Source: a virus | DNA: 51,957 nt | Virus record (IMG/VR): IMGVR_UViG_3300045902_000726 | Coordinates: 1-51,957 of that record | Direction: 5' to 3' (one strand) | Shown here: in pieces, positions 15,236 to 24,068 of the stretch | Numbering within the stretch: the stretch's first letter is position 1 | Layout of the letters: every line of letters begins with the position of its first letter | Position numbers and translations under genes: made by a program | The notes under the pieces: model-generated | Told to the model about the DNA's origin: nothing | The model's database searches: none | What the model saw: the letters and a program-made list of their open reading frames with translations, nothing else

Positions 15236-16003
15236 ATGGATAAGTATTTTCAAGTAAAAGTCATTTCTCAGACATCTAATCCTCAGCAGGTTATTTATTC
15301 AGCAGCGCATCAAGATTATTCCGAGGAGTTTGTGTGGAATGATCTGCAAATTGAAGATGGTCAAATCAACAAAAGTCGTTCAAACAAAGACGAACAAAGC
15401 AACGAAGCTCACTATGGTGAACTCATTGTCAAACACTTACTAGCAGGAAACCGAGGGCATTTTGGATGTCTAGAGCATCCACAAATTGTCCTCAACTGCG
15501 GATGGTTTCCCCACAGTACAATGCAGCAAATTCGGACTCATCGTGTAGGAATTTCGTTCGACTGTCAGAGTTTTAGGTACTCTGGCACCAGGATTTTAGA
15601 CGTTGTAGAGGGGAAACGGGGCATTGAAGAGGTATTCTATCTGCGACCATTGGGCACCTATAGCGATCGCCAAGGTAAACATTACGAATACACAACTGAA
15701 TTGCGCCAACAGGATTTAGATTGGTGTTTAGCCGCATGTCATCGTTACAAAGAGCGCATTGAACAAGGATTTTCAGAAGAACATGCACGGGGCTTAATTC
15801 CCTTTGATGTACGGCAACATTGGGTGATGTCAGCGAACGTGCGATCGCTCATGCATCTGTTAGATTTGCGGTGGAAGACGGACGCACAATTAGAGTGCCA
15901 GCAACTATGCGATCTGATTTGGCCTCATTTTGAAACGTGGGTACCTCAGATCGCCGAGTGGTATTTGAAGAACAGAGCTAAGAAGGCGAGACTCGCACCC
16001 TAG
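15236..16003 (+). CDS. thyX: Flavin-dependent thymidylate synthase ThyX
   Basis: A 255-residue ThyX, which makes dTMP from dUMP using FAD, methylene-tetrahydrofolate and NADPH. The signature RTHRVGISFDCQSFRYS (about residues 102-118) matches the ThyX motif RHRxxxSxNxxSxRY in its cyanobacterial form. EHARGLIPFDVRQHWVMSAN near 182-201 is the second conserved region. Length is usual for the family. AGAGG lies eight bases before the ATG. Together with the thymidylate kinase at 47346-47966 it would raise the TTP supply for phage DNA synthesis. Confidence 0.95.
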   Translation: MDKYFQVKVISQTSNPQQVIYSAAHQDYSEEFVWNDLQIEDGQINKSRSNKDEQSNEAHYGELIVKHLLAGNRGHFGCLEHPQIVLNCGWFPHSTMQQIRTHRVGISFDCQSFRYSGTRILDVVEGKRGIEEVFYLRPLGTYSDRQGKHYEYTTELRQQDLDWCLAACHRYKERIEQGFSEEHARGLIPFDVRQHWVMSANVRSLMHLLDLRWKTDAQLECQQLCDLIWPHFETWVPQIAEWYLKNRAKKARLAP

Positions 16004-16012
16004 CTCACCCAC

Positions 16013-16037
16013 AAAAAAAGAGGGGTGCTCACCCCTC
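16013..16037 (-). terminator. Terminator for the minus-strand nblA transcript
   Basis: On the minus strand GAGGGGTG (16037-16030) pairs with CACCCCTC (16027-16020), followed by seven T residues (16019-16013). It lies downstream of nblA; on the plus strand it is just after thyX and lacks a T-run. Confidence 0.7.
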
Positions 16038-16064
16038 CGCAGTCACCAAAAGCTATTTTTAAAA

Positions 16065-16114
16065 TGATAACATAAACTATCAGCAGTGTCATCCTATGAT
16101 AGTTTATGTTATTC
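16065..16114. promoter_or_regulatory. Pair of opposed operator-like sites between thyX and nblA
   Basis: TGATAACATAAACTATCA (16065-16082) and TGATAGTTTATGTTATTC (16097-16114) each fit TGATAR-N6-YTATYM, and together hold a perfect 16-bp inverted repeat (16067-16082 with 16097-16112). The site lies between two converging gene ends, where an operator is not expected. Confidence 0.5.
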
Positions 16115-16169
16115 TGATTCGTGCCAGTAGTGAAGGGCGATCGCGTGTGCAGATTGGCTTAAAACTGGC

Positions 16170-16541
16170 TTAAAATCCTACCTGCTTAATCAGCCTTCTA
16201 ATCTCATTGTCGGTCGCCAGAACCGAATGGGTTGTACTAAGCAACAGTGCGACCACGCTATCGACTGGCAATAGTGAAACCGATCCCCTAAGTGTTGATA
16301 GCTCTTGCTGTTGTTCTTCGGTCAACTCAGGGACTTTTAAGACATGGGCGATCGCCCCTGGCTTGCCAAATCTTTTTTCTAGAATGTGCCTATGGAATTC
16401 GGCAACATAGTTTTGCTTGGTGATCAGTATCTCGGTGGATTGCAAAAGGAGAGCGATCGCCTGTTTCCGTGTCATCCCTTTGGCGCTTTCAGTCATTAGC
16501 CGAAAGCTGAACTGTTGCTCTAGTGTGAGTTCGTTACTCAT
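16170..16541 (-). CDS. nblA: NblA-like phycobilisome degradation protein with C-terminal extension
   Basis: The first ~58 residues match NblA, the small helical adaptor that brings phycobilisomes to Clp protease: ELTLEQQFSFRLMTES, then MTRKQAIALLLQSTEIL, then TKQNYVAEFHRHILEKRFG. The family has LEQxFSLR, MSxEQAxxxLL and the RExMYxxLLK pattern at the same spacing. Known NblA proteins are about 60 residues; this one has 123, with an extra helical region from 60 onward. Some freshwater cyanophages (for example Ma-LMM01) carry nblA, thought to recycle light-harvesting protein during infection. AAGGAG lies upstream, and an operator (16572-16589) overlaps a TGCTATCAT promoter element, so expression is probably under repressor control. 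Confidence 0.85.
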   Translation of the reverse strand: MSNELTLEQQFSFRLMTESAKGMTRKQAIALLLQSTEILITKQNYVAEFHRHILEKRFGKPGAIAHVLKVPELTEEQQQELSTLRGSVSLLPVDSVVALLLSTTHSVLATDNEIRRLIKQVGF

Positions 16542-16571
16542 AGGGCGATCGCTCCTTTTAGGTTTTGCCTA

Positions 16572-16589
16572 TGATAGCAAAAACTATCA
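16572..16589 (-). promoter_or_regulatory. Operator TGATAG-N6-CTATCA over the nblA promoter
   Basis: TGATAGCAAAAACTATCA, perfect 6-bp arms. On the minus strand the sequence reads TGATAGTTTTTGCTATCAT; its right half gives TGCTATCAT, an extended -10 about 30 bases before the nblA start. Binding there would block transcription. Confidence 0.65.
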
Positions 16590-16609
16590 ATCCTGATCGT
16601 CCGTGATAG

Positions 16610-16897
16610 TTAATTATGATCCAGCCAATTCCCTGTCCCATCGGCAATCACCGTAGGAATTGTCTCGCCCGTCGCCAGGGCATTAAACCCAATATCCTGA
16701 GCAAAGGCGATCGCCCCATCGGGCAACACCAATTCGGTTAATCCCGTAGTCGCATCCCTTCCCGTTTTTTGAGCAAGGAGCGATCGCACTCCTGTTGATA
16801 TAGAGCGGGTGGTGAGGGTGGCGATCGCCTGGTACCGACGATCCTTTAGGACGTTAGAGATTAAAGTATTTTGATTGATTTCGGCTCTAGATGGCAT
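16610..16897 (-). CDS. Hypothetical protein, 95 aa, tail cluster
   Basis: Unrecognised. It begins PSRAEINQNTLISNVLKDRRYQAIATL and has a regular run of small and polar residues ending FNALATGETIPTVIADGTGNW, typical of phage structural accessory proteins. Its start overlaps the end of the 520-residue gene by 11 bases, so it is the last gene of the minus-strand tail operon that begins at 22804. Confidence 0.55.
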   Translation of the reverse strand: MPSRAEINQNTLISNVLKDRRYQAIATLTTRSISTGVRSLLAQKTGRDATTGLTELVLPDGAIAFAQDIGFNALATGETIPTVIADGTGNWLDHN

Positions 16898-18449
16898 AAC
16901 CTTTCACTGCCTCAATTCGTACAGCAATGCGATCGCAAAATCCTTGCCCAACCGGATCAAACTCTTCTGAGGAAAAGAATGTAGATACCGTGTCAATATT
17001 TACGCTTGATCTGATTAGTTCTGGTTCTCCATAAACCTCTGCCAACGTGTGCATCTCCGCCGAAAATGCCCTTAATCCAAACGAGTAATAAGTTGCTGGG
17101 ATTCCTGCGATCGCCCAATCATCCAGCCTTATTTGAAATGTTTGCGCTTCAATAAATTGGAACACGCCACCGACCGCACCTTTCCTATATAAATGAAATG
17201 TGCCATTAGAGAACAACGCTTGCGTATTCAGTGCTGGGAACGTGTTGATTAAACTGTCCCCAGCATCAGGAAACACAGGAACAAAGTTTGGTTCTGTTGT
17301 TACGGCAATAGGCGTTAAGGTGTTGTCATAATTAAGCATTCGATGTTGGTATGACGACCCAGCGCCAAAATCAGGAAACAAATCTGGTGTTGATGCGGCC
17401 GGGTTTGTTGCGGTAAGACTCCACACATCTTCGACCGCTTCGGGGATAACCGCTTGAGGCCAAAACGGCTGATCCTTTCTTGCGTACAATGGCGTGAGGT
17501 TGCTTGAGCTTGTGAACAATTCGTTCGCCGAATAATACTCTCTGAAATACGGTAACCAGTTGATATAGGGCAACAATTCAGGTGGGTATGGAGACGCGAA
17601 CGGAAAAGATGGCGCGACAAAAGTTGTCATTGGAGTAGCCCTAGTTCGTTCTCTTGGCAAATACCCCGAATCACCAGGGTTTCCGGCAGCATAGTTTGGA
17701 AAGCTTAAGTATTTTCGATGAATGAATGTGGACGACGACTCTCTGATCAAGTAGGTGTCGATGTACTGACGTTCCCCTGTTGATGAACTGCCGCCTTCTT
17801 CTTGTGGAAATTCACCAAACTGATAAAACGAGATTTGAGCGATCGCCAAACTTCCACTCAAGACAGAAAACGAATGCAGATAGGATCGGGTTGATAATGG
17901 GAGTGTAATAATCCCACTGCCAGACGATCCGGGTGGTGGAAAGTAACTGACAAATGCAGAATTCTCTGGCTGCCCTAACCCGTCCCCATTCTCGTAAACG
18001 TCGCAAATCAAAAAGGGCGATTGATTAGACCGCTTCATGTACCATCTAGCCCGACTTGCCCTAATAAAGTTTCCAATCTCAGGATCGCCAGGAACATCGA
18101 TTAACGAGAAAACTGCGCAAATTTCATAGCCACTAACAATCGATTCTTCCTGCGTTCTCAGGTTGCCGTAGTCAAGTGAATACAACCCACCCTCTAACGG
18201 AATCGCCCTAACTGGTGTCCCCGGTGGCAATGCTTGATTGAACGTTTTAATCCCAATCGGTAGCTCTACTCCGTCCTCATCAATCACGCCCCACAACCCG
18301 GTTATAGGATCGCGTGAGCCAATCCTAATTACCCGCCCTTGGCTGACGCTCTCGGTTAACGCACGGGCGATCGCCTCATCCTGCTGTTGCTGATTGGCGA
18401 TCGCCCATTGCGTCAATATTTGATTGTTCAGAGATTGGCGATCGCCCAT
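16887..18449 (-). CDS. Putative tail-tip or fibre protein, 520 aa
   Basis: A large, beta-rich protein without recognised motifs. The N-terminal ~90 residues (NQQQQDEAIARALTESV, then an SH3-like GLWGVIDEDGVELPIGI) could be an attachment domain. The rest is rich in S, P, G, Y and F with few charges, as in tail fibre and receptor-binding regions. It is translated after the 246-residue protein and before a 95-residue one. Placement downstream of the large tail protein suggests baseplate or fibre; this is inferred from position and composition. Confidence 0.6.
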   Translation of the reverse strand: MGDRQSLNNQILTQWAIANQQQQDEAIARALTESVSQGRVIRIGSRDPITGLWGVIDEDGVELPIGIKTFNQALPPGTPVRAIPLEGGLYSLDYGNLRTQEESIVSGYEICAVFSLIDVPGDPEIGNFIRASRARWYMKRSNQSPFLICDVYENGDGLGQPENSAFVSYFPPPGSSGSGIITLPLSTRSYLHSFSVLSGSLAIAQISFYQFGEFPQEEGGSSSTGERQYIDTYLIRESSSTFIHRKYLSFPNYAAGNPGDSGYLPRERTRATPMTTFVAPSFPFASPYPPELLPYINWLPYFREYYSANELFTSSSNLTPLYARKDQPFWPQAVIPEAVEDVWSLTATNPAASTPDLFPDFGAGSSYQHRMLNYDNTLTPIAVTTEPNFVPVFPDAGDSLINTFPALNTQALFSNGTFHLYRKGAVGGVFQFIEAQTFQIRLDDWAIAGIPATYYSFGLRAFSAEMHTLAEVYGEPELIRSSVNIDTVSTFFSSEEFDPVGQGFCDRIAVRIEAVKGYAI

Positions 18450-18451
18450 AT

Positions 18452-19192
18452 CTACCCGTTAAGAACCGATGGAGTGAGGTCAAGAACTCGTGATGCCCCA
18501 GCGTTGACCGTTTCCGTGCCAGAAAAGCGCCCAACACGAATTAGTGTTCCGGTTGTATCGAGTCTAGTTGTAGAACCGCCAGACAAAATCATCACAGCAG
18601 TGAACGAGATACCCGCGCCCCCTCCCGTGTTATTAAGAGTCGTGCTTAGAAGAATGCTGGCTCTCGATGCAGCCTCATCCTCTGTAATTGGAGTTGTGCC
18701 ACGATTGACCACAGGTCGGGTAGATAACCCCTGGTAAGAAGCAATCTCAAATTGTTGGATAATGATCGACTTACCAAGATCGCCTGTAACCGATGGCACA
18801 GACTTAAAGTTTGATATCGGAGAAGTGGCGTTAACAATCGGAAATGTTGCCAAGGTAAAAGAACCCGTAGCAACTGAGGTTAAGTCGATCGCCCCTCCAT
18901 TAAATGTTGATTCAAGTTCTACCGTGTTGGCATCTACTCGATTGACGTAGTAACTACTGCCAGATGTCAGACCGCCAATGGAACCCGATAATGCTGTGTA
19001 TAAAACAGGGATGCCATCAATAAACCCGTGAGACGTGATAGTGATGCGGTTAGTAGTTGTGTTGACATTGGCGTCAGTAAAGTTCTTGGTGATAGTGCTA
19101 TCATCCAGCAACACAACCTGCAAGTTCGTTGATGCAGGAACATCAGTATTCAAGTCTGCTGAAAGAGCGGGAAGCGTTAAACCGTTCGGCAT
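18452..19192 (-). CDS. Putative tail protein with NRITITSHG module, 246 aa
   Basis: Residues about 43-115 form a beta module: NTTTNRITITSHGF, SSYYVNRVDANTVEL, DLTSVATGSF. The same module occurs in the 34263-34913 protein (NTSTNRITITSHGY, YYCKVIDANTIEL, DISSVGSGA). The C-terminal half is Thr/Ser-rich and likely another beta structure. GAGGA lies upstream of the ATG. Minus-strand tail operon; probably a fibre or virion-surface protein, based on the shared module and context. Confidence 0.6.
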   Translation of the reverse strand: MPNGLTLPALSADLNTDVPASTNLQVVLLDDSTITKNFTDANVNTTTNRITITSHGFIDGIPVLYTALSGSIGGLTSGSSYYVNRVDANTVELESTFNGGAIDLTSVATGSFTLATFPIVNATSPISNFKSVPSVTGDLGKSIIIQQFEIASYQGLSTRPVVNRGTTPITEDEAASRASILLSTTLNNTGGGAGISFTAVMILSGGSTTRLDTTGTLIRVGRFSGTETVNAGASRVLDLTPSVLNG

Positions 19193-19222
19193 AGTATTGT
19201 CCTCTTGTCTAATAAATCTTAT

Positions 19223-22200
19223 CTAATTGATTTGCACAGCAAGTTTGGCGACTACGCTAGACAGTCCGCTAGCGCTAGCTGATGACCAGGTAAGCCCTTG
19301 GTCTGTTGACTGGCAGGTTTGCCCGGTGTGGTCTACCAGTGTCAGTAAATTACGATTACCTACAATCGCCCGGTAACTGGTGTTGCCCAATGGCTGACCA
19401 ATGCTTGTCCAGTTGACTCCACCGTCAGTTGTGCGCCATACCGCCCCGTTAGTTGTCGCAGAACCATGTACCGCTAACCACACATCGTCTTGCACCCACT
19501 TAACCGCCCAAATCGTTAGTGTTGCCGATCCGCTTGGAAACACTTCTGACCACAAAGTTCCATCGTTTGTTGTGTAAGAAATTCGTCCAGACGTTGTGCC
19601 AACCATCCAGCGTCCATTGCCAAACCCGACCGATTCAGCGACACGAGAAGATACACTGAAATTTGTCACCGTATTAAATGAGGCTGCGCTATCGCTTGAT
19701 AATGCCGCGTAAGATGCCGACCCGGCAATCATCACTTTTCCGGCGTCATTATCCGCCGCACCAAAAATATTGCCCGGTGTGCCAGGAGCAGTGATAGTGC
19801 TGTAACTAACCCCGTTGTTTATTGTTCGTCTCAGGTAGCCAGACTGCCCGGTGATCAGCCAGATGTTTCCGGTAATGTGAACCACCTCGTTAGTGTTGAA
19901 CACTGAACCACCTGCGTTAACTTGCGTCCACGAAGAGAGGTTCGACACATCCGCATAAGCGGTCGCATTGTTGTTGCTCCCTGCGATGATCACTCGTCCT
20001 GATGGGCTGACATCCACACATTGAGCGGTTGCCGGGAATGCAAGGGGATTACTAAAGGTTGTGTAAGCTCCTGTTCCTGATAGCGAGTACCCCTGATTGG
20101 TTGAGTTGCTGATCATTACATAGGTGCCAATCGTCGGAATGATAGACGCACCTAACGCCATATCCATGCCTACCTTCTTACGTGCGGCGATCGCATAATT
20201 AACAGGGACATTTGCGGTCATGCCTACCTTTTTGGGCAACTCAACATTTAAGTGAGTGATCATCTCAATGCCCAATTTTTTAGGTAGTTCTAACTGTGTT
20301 CGCGTACCCAGCGAAAGACCGATCTCTTTGGGTAAATCAATCTGCACTGGAGCATTTGAACCAACAATAAACTCAATAACTTTGGGTAACTGAATAGACG
20401 CCGGGGTTTGAACACTTGCTGTAATCCCTGCCGTTTTAGGGAGGGCAATTGCGATTGGCGTCTGCACTGCCAGACTTACCCCAATGACTTTAGGAAGGTT
20501 TAGCTGAATCTTGCTAATCAGTTCAACGCCTACGACTTTAAGCAAGGCGATCGCAATTCTCCGGCTAGTTCCCAATTCAAACGAGAATATCTTGGGCAGG
20601 TCAATCTTAATTTTCCTGGATGCCGTAGGAGAGGCGATCGCCTTCGCCTGCACCGTAATATCAAAACTCGTGTCAGCCGTGTCTAGAGCATCGTCCGTCA
20701 CCATTGCCGTAACAGTAAATGTTCCTGATGCAGTCGGTGTTCCTGAAATCTCGCCACCCGATAAAGTAAGTCCCGTAGGTAACCCCGATACTGAAAAGCC
20801 ATAAGGCGGTGTGCCTCCGGCTGCCCTTAACCGGATGACGGGCGATCGCTTCCCCTGTGTCCTGAGTTTGTTGCGGATAGGGGCGATCGCCAGTGCCCCA
20901 TCACTCACCGGTACCGGTTCAGATTCAATGACGAGAGGGTTCAATAGTGTGGCGGCTTGGTTGCCCGAAAAGAATAATCCTAGCTGGCGATCACTTGCGG
21001 AATAAGCGACTGAAAAAGCATCAGTTACTAAGCGCCATCGGTACACGTCCACAACTCGGAACAGGTGATAGTTCTGGACTGTGTCGAGATCAACGGGCAT
21101 ACTGATAGACCTTGCGTACCGTTTGCCCCATAATGCCGCTAATAACGTCTCGCCAAGCTGTTGCGCCTGATAATCAGTGGTTACGTGTTTAGCCGTTACA
21201 TACAGATTCTTTTCCTCTTCAGTAGTTGGATCGAAACTGGGCACCGTCTCAATTTGCTGAGATGTTGTTTTGGGTTTGACTGCCTGATCTCTTTCCTTAT
21301 AGGGTGGGTCGGGGATGCCCTCGATAATTTGAATTGAAGTGCGATCGCTTTGCAGTTGTTCGGTAACGCTATAGTCATCGATGCCCAAAACCGCTTTGTA
21401 ATATTCAGTTTTTTGAACAACCGTTTCGCAACCCCGAATCTGCCAGTTCGTAACTTCACTTTCGAGAAACAGGAACGCCCCCGGCGCGTTTTCGTCAGCA
21501 AATAGAAATTTTCCGTTTTGGGTAGTGCGGACGCTGTACTGCCGCTGCCGACCGTCGCCAAAGTACAACCATTGCTCAGTAGTGATCTTGGATAACTCTT
21601 GACTCTGATCGCTGGGATAGAGCGATGGTGCTGCAACTCCCCTGGGTTCAGTGAGTCTCGTTATCTTGGTTAACGGCTTACCTTGGGAATCGTAACTGGT
21701 TTGTTCGACCTTGCTGTATTCAGTGACCAACCCCTTACCCGCATCTGGATCGCCGAACAGGGCTTTTGCTTGGGTGCGTTTTCTGGTCACAATCAGCGCT
21801 GCCGTCACCCCCACGACAATTGAATCTGTCGTCTCGATAGACAACAGATCGCCATCTTCATCAAACGTTTCGACCGGAGGCGGCAAGCCCACGCCACAAT
21901 TTTCAGGATCCGGGGGTGAACCAAACACCCCATCCTGATCGACAGAGTCTTGTGTCGGGGATAACTCTAAAGTTCGCCCCGTGACCCGAATTGTTTTGGG
22001 TGGAACAAGTGCCCCTACCTGTCCCGTGGCAATATCCTGCCGATCAAAACTTTCGATTTCTTGCAGGTAGTATTCAGTTTCAGCTTCATCAGGGTTGACG
22101 GGGTACTTGCTGAACTCCACAACGCCTAACCGAGCGTCTAACCAATAACCATGTGAGGCGGCAATGTCAGACGCATACTGCACTGGGTTCTTAGGTTTTT

Positions 22201-22804
22201 CGGCAGGTTCAGCGCTATACCCATCGGTCATTGGATTATTGGCGTAGTTCAGCGTCGGCACAACCGGAAAAACAGGAGGTGTGTTAACGCTTAACCCAAT
22301 CTCTCTAAGTGCATCACCAATAACCTCGGTCCAAGGGACAATCCTAAGCGATCGCCCACTTCCTACCCGTTCCTCGACGCCACCCGAAGCGAAATTAAAG
22401 TTGCGCTTGGGTGCCCTGTCGAAATTGTTTACACTCAGCTTACAACGGGCTACAAGCTGACCTGACAGCGACCTAGGATTATGCGCATCAAACGAGTATG
22501 CATCCAGCTTTAGAAGGGCAAACAACTCGCCTAGAAGATACACCTCGACATCTTGCAAACGTGCCCAAAAAGTTGATTGGTCGTCTAGGGGAAGGGCGAT
22601 CGCCCTTGCGGGTTTAACAACCGTTGCGCTTAGCTCCCAGGCAACCCATCCTCCACCTAGTTCACCGCTGTTTTGCGGTAACTGGATGTTTTGGTGCCCT
22701 AATGTCCAATCGGTTAACACGTCCCTGACAGACGTGCCGCCGACTGTAATATCCCACTCTCCTACAAACGCTAGAACTCCAGACACAGGCGATCGCCCCT
22801 GCAA
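19223..22804 (-). CDS. Large tail/receptor-binding protein with Ig-like domain, LPK repeats and BNR-like propeller
   Basis: A 1193-residue structural protein. The N-terminal ~640 residues look like a tail-tip base. A putative Ig domain follows near 660-730 (SGLPTGLTLSGGEISGTPTA, the He_PIG pattern). Next, around 740-890, come about eight ~20-residue repeats with L-P-K (IQLNLPKVIGVSL, ASIQLPKVIEFIV, VQIDLPKEIGLSL, LNVELPKKVGMTA). The last ~270 residues show repeated W-containing segments (LSSWTQVNAG, GTLWSEVF, GGVNWTSIG, GLTWSSASA), the BNR/YCF48-like propeller pattern that often binds glycans. The start is uncertain: TTG 22804 or GTG 22786. Likely host recognition. Confidence 0.75.
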   Translation of the reverse strand: MQGRSPVSGVLAFVGEWDITVGGTSVRDVLTDWTLGHQNIQLPQNSGELGGGWVAWELSATVVKPARAIALPLDDQSTFWARLQDVEVYLLGELFALLKLDAYSFDAHNPRSLSGQLVARCKLSVNNFDRAPKRNFNFASGGVEERVGSGRSLRIVPWTEVIGDALREIGLSVNTPPVFPVVPTLNYANNPMTDGYSAEPAEKPKNPVQYASDIAASHGYWLDARLGVVEFSKYPVNPDEAETEYYLQEIESFDRQDIATGQVGALVPPKTIRVTGRTLELSPTQDSVDQDGVFGSPPDPENCGVGLPPPVETFDEDGDLLSIETTDSIVVGVTAALIVTRKRTQAKALFGDPDAGKGLVTEYSKVEQTSYDSQGKPLTKITRLTEPRGVAAPSLYPSDQSQELSKITTEQWLYFGDGRQRQYSVRTTQNGKFLFADENAPGAFLFLESEVTNWQIRGCETVVQKTEYYKAVLGIDDYSVTEQLQSDRTSIQIIEGIPDPPYKERDQAVKPKTTSQQIETVPSFDPTTEEEKNLYVTAKHVTTDYQAQQLGETLLAALWGKRYARSISMPVDLDTVQNYHLFRVVDVYRWRLVTDAFSVAYSASDRQLGLFFSGNQAATLLNPLVIESEPVPVSDGALAIAPIRNKLRTQGKRSPVIRLRAAGGTPPYGFSVSGLPTGLTLSGGEISGTPTASGTFTVTAMVTDDALDTADTSFDITVQAKAIASPTASRKIKIDLPKIFSFELGTSRRIAIALLKVVGVELISKIQLNLPKVIGVSLAVQTPIAIALPKTAGITASVQTPASIQLPKVIEFIVGSNAPVQIDLPKEIGLSLGTRTQLELPKKLGIEMITHLNVELPKKVGMTANVPVNYAIAARKKVGMDMALGASIIPTIGTYVMISNSTNQGYSLSGTGAYTTFSNPLAFPATAQCVDVSPSGRVIIAGSNNNATAYADVSNLSSWTQVNAGGSVFNTNEVVHITGNIWLITGQSGYLRRTINNGVSYSTITAPGTPGNIFGAADNDAGKVMIAGSASYAALSSDSAASFNTVTNFSVSSRVAESVGFGNGRWMVGTTSGRISYTTNDGTLWSEVFPSGSATLTIWAVKWVQDDVWLAVHGSATTNGAVWRTTDGGVNWTSIGQPLGNTSYRAIVGNRNLLTLVDHTGQTCQSTDQGLTWSSASASGLSSVVAKLAVQIN

Positions 22805-22829
22805 AACCTACCCTATTGTGCCAACTTAA

Positions 22830-23120
22830 TTGGGTGGGTACAGGGTGGGGGATAGCTGTACTGGTATTTCATAGACTTGTTCCAACCTGTACCGTATACA
22901 CAGCAAGGGTTTTGGGTGTATTGGAACAGGTGCAACAGGTTTTTGGGGTAACTTTGGTAGATCTATTCTTGTTAGGGGTGGGGGTGGGGAGGGTGTACCC
23001 CTAAAATATTTTGAAAGTTTCTCTTATATATAACTGTTACCCTGTTCCTTGATGATAGAAAGTCTTGATATAAGTAGGGTTGGAGAGGGTACAAGTACAG
23101 GAACAGGTTAGGGTACAGGC
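22830..23120 (-). repeat. Interspersed repeat family, copy R2 (intergenic, inverted)
   Basis: Read on the minus strand it aligns with R3: GTACCCTAACCTGTTCC, then ACTTATATCAAGACTTT, ATCATCAAGGAACAGG, TTATATATAAGAGAAA, ATTTTAGGGGTA, a GC-only tract (here C-rich), ACCTGTTGCACCTGTTCCA, AAAACCCTTG, TATACGGTACAGGTTGGAAC. It occupies the gap between the large tail gene (minus) and the 23336 gene (plus). Confidence 0.8.
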
Positions 23121-23335
23121 TAAAAGCGGTTGTTCTAAAACTTGAGGGGGGTAGCACGCGCATCCTATTCGCCGGAGCCGACCAAGGCTATAGGGGCGAT
23201 CGCCCCTTTGTTGGTAACCCGTGAAAGCACTTGAGCTTATGCAGGTTTTGCCGTTTTCAGGATGTCTTTTTAGGCAGTTTCGTAACCTGCGGATTAATAG
23301 CCTAAAATAGAAAAAACGATAGGAGATGCTATCGA
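23121..23335. other. Remainder of divergent intergenic region
   Basis: No convincing gene. It contains a HIP1 hairpin (GGGGCGATCGCCCC near 23193), a possible -10 TAAAAT at 23303-23308 and the palindrome at 23317-23334. It probably carries the promoter of the 23336 operon. Confidence 0.4.
23317..23334 (+). promoter_or_regulatory. Palindrome CGATAG-N6-CTATCG over the ribosome site of the 23336 gene
   Basis: CGATAGGAGATGCTATCG has the same arm and spacer lengths as the TGATAG operators and holds the AGGAG ribosome site. It could be an operator variant, or an RNA hairpin hiding the ribosome site. Confidence 0.45.
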
Positions 23336-23686
23336 ATGAAGCTTGCATCAAAACTACTTGCTATTAGAGAGCGATTGGGACACAAGCTTGGTGTCCTCAA
23401 CATGCGGGTGTACTTGAACTCTATTGAGTTGCTGGTGAACAATCTTGCCCCGGTAGTGCGATCGCTTTCCTCTGAGCGCAAAATGGTGCTTGAAATAGAG
23501 GAAACAACTGACGCATGGGTGGTATCGCTGCCTCGGTCGTCTGTAGGCGATGAAGGGGCGATCGCCCAGTCGGGGGTATGGCAGTTGAGGGATAGACAAA
23601 GCGGGGCGTTTATCGATTGCGCTTGTCACCTGATTCGATTGGGGGAACAGCAGCTAACCTGGGAAGTTTTTTTGAGACGTAAATAA
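23336..23686 (+). CDS. Hypothetical protein, 116 aa, start of tail operon
   Basis: Unrecognised. The N-terminus is basic and helical (LASKLLAIRERLGHKLGVL), followed by a beta-like segment with WVVSLPRSS, SGVWQLRDRQSGAF and LTWEVFLRRK. It could be a small head-tail connector component by position, since the genes after it are neck and tail genes. The ribosome site AGGAG lies inside a palindrome just before the ATG, so its translation may be controlled. Confidence 0.5.
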   Translation: MKLASKLLAIRERLGHKLGVLNMRVYLNSIELLVNNLAPVVRSLSSERKMVLEIEETTDAWVVSLPRSSVGDEGAIAQSGVWQLRDRQSGAFIDCACHLIRLGEQQLTWEVFLRRK

Positions 23687-23687
23687 C

Positions 23688-24068
23688 ATGCACACTGACA
23701 CGTTGGTAAATCGAATGCAGGAACAAGCCAATCAAGACAAGTACCGCACACGCCCCGACATTCACCCCACCGAGCAGGAGTCTTACAACTACGATGCCTG
23801 TTACAGGTTGACGGTGGATTGTGAATTCACTGACAGCTTGGGAAAGACCGCAACATTTCCAGTAGGAACTAAGTGCAAGGTTCTCGCTACTCGTTCTAAG
23901 TGGGATCGCAATGGGCAGATTATCGAAGGCATTGTACCCCAGACGGGCGATCGCCTTGTTTCTGGTTCAACTGAAAAAAAATGCCAGGTAGTGCGATCAC
24001 TCATTGCTGGTGATGTACTTTTTGCATGGATTCCTGAAGGACTATTGGAGTATGAACCGAGCGCCTAG
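23688..24068 (+). CDS. Hypothetical protein, 126 aa
   Basis: Unrecognised. It starts one base after the previous stop. After a polar N-terminus, residues about 40-126 look like a small beta barrel: CYRLTVDCEFTD, KTATFPVGTKCKVLATRSKW, KKCQVVRSLIAGDVLFAWIP. This resembles SH3-like DNA or protein-binding folds, but no family is assigned. It overlaps the next gene by 17 bases. Confidence 0.5.
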   Translation: MHTDTLVNRMQEQANQDKYRTRPDIHPTEQESYNYDACYRLTVDCEFTDSLGKTATFPVGTKCKVLATRSKWDRNGQIIEGIVPQTGDRLVSGSTEKKCQVVRSLIAGDVLFAWIPEGLLEYEPSA

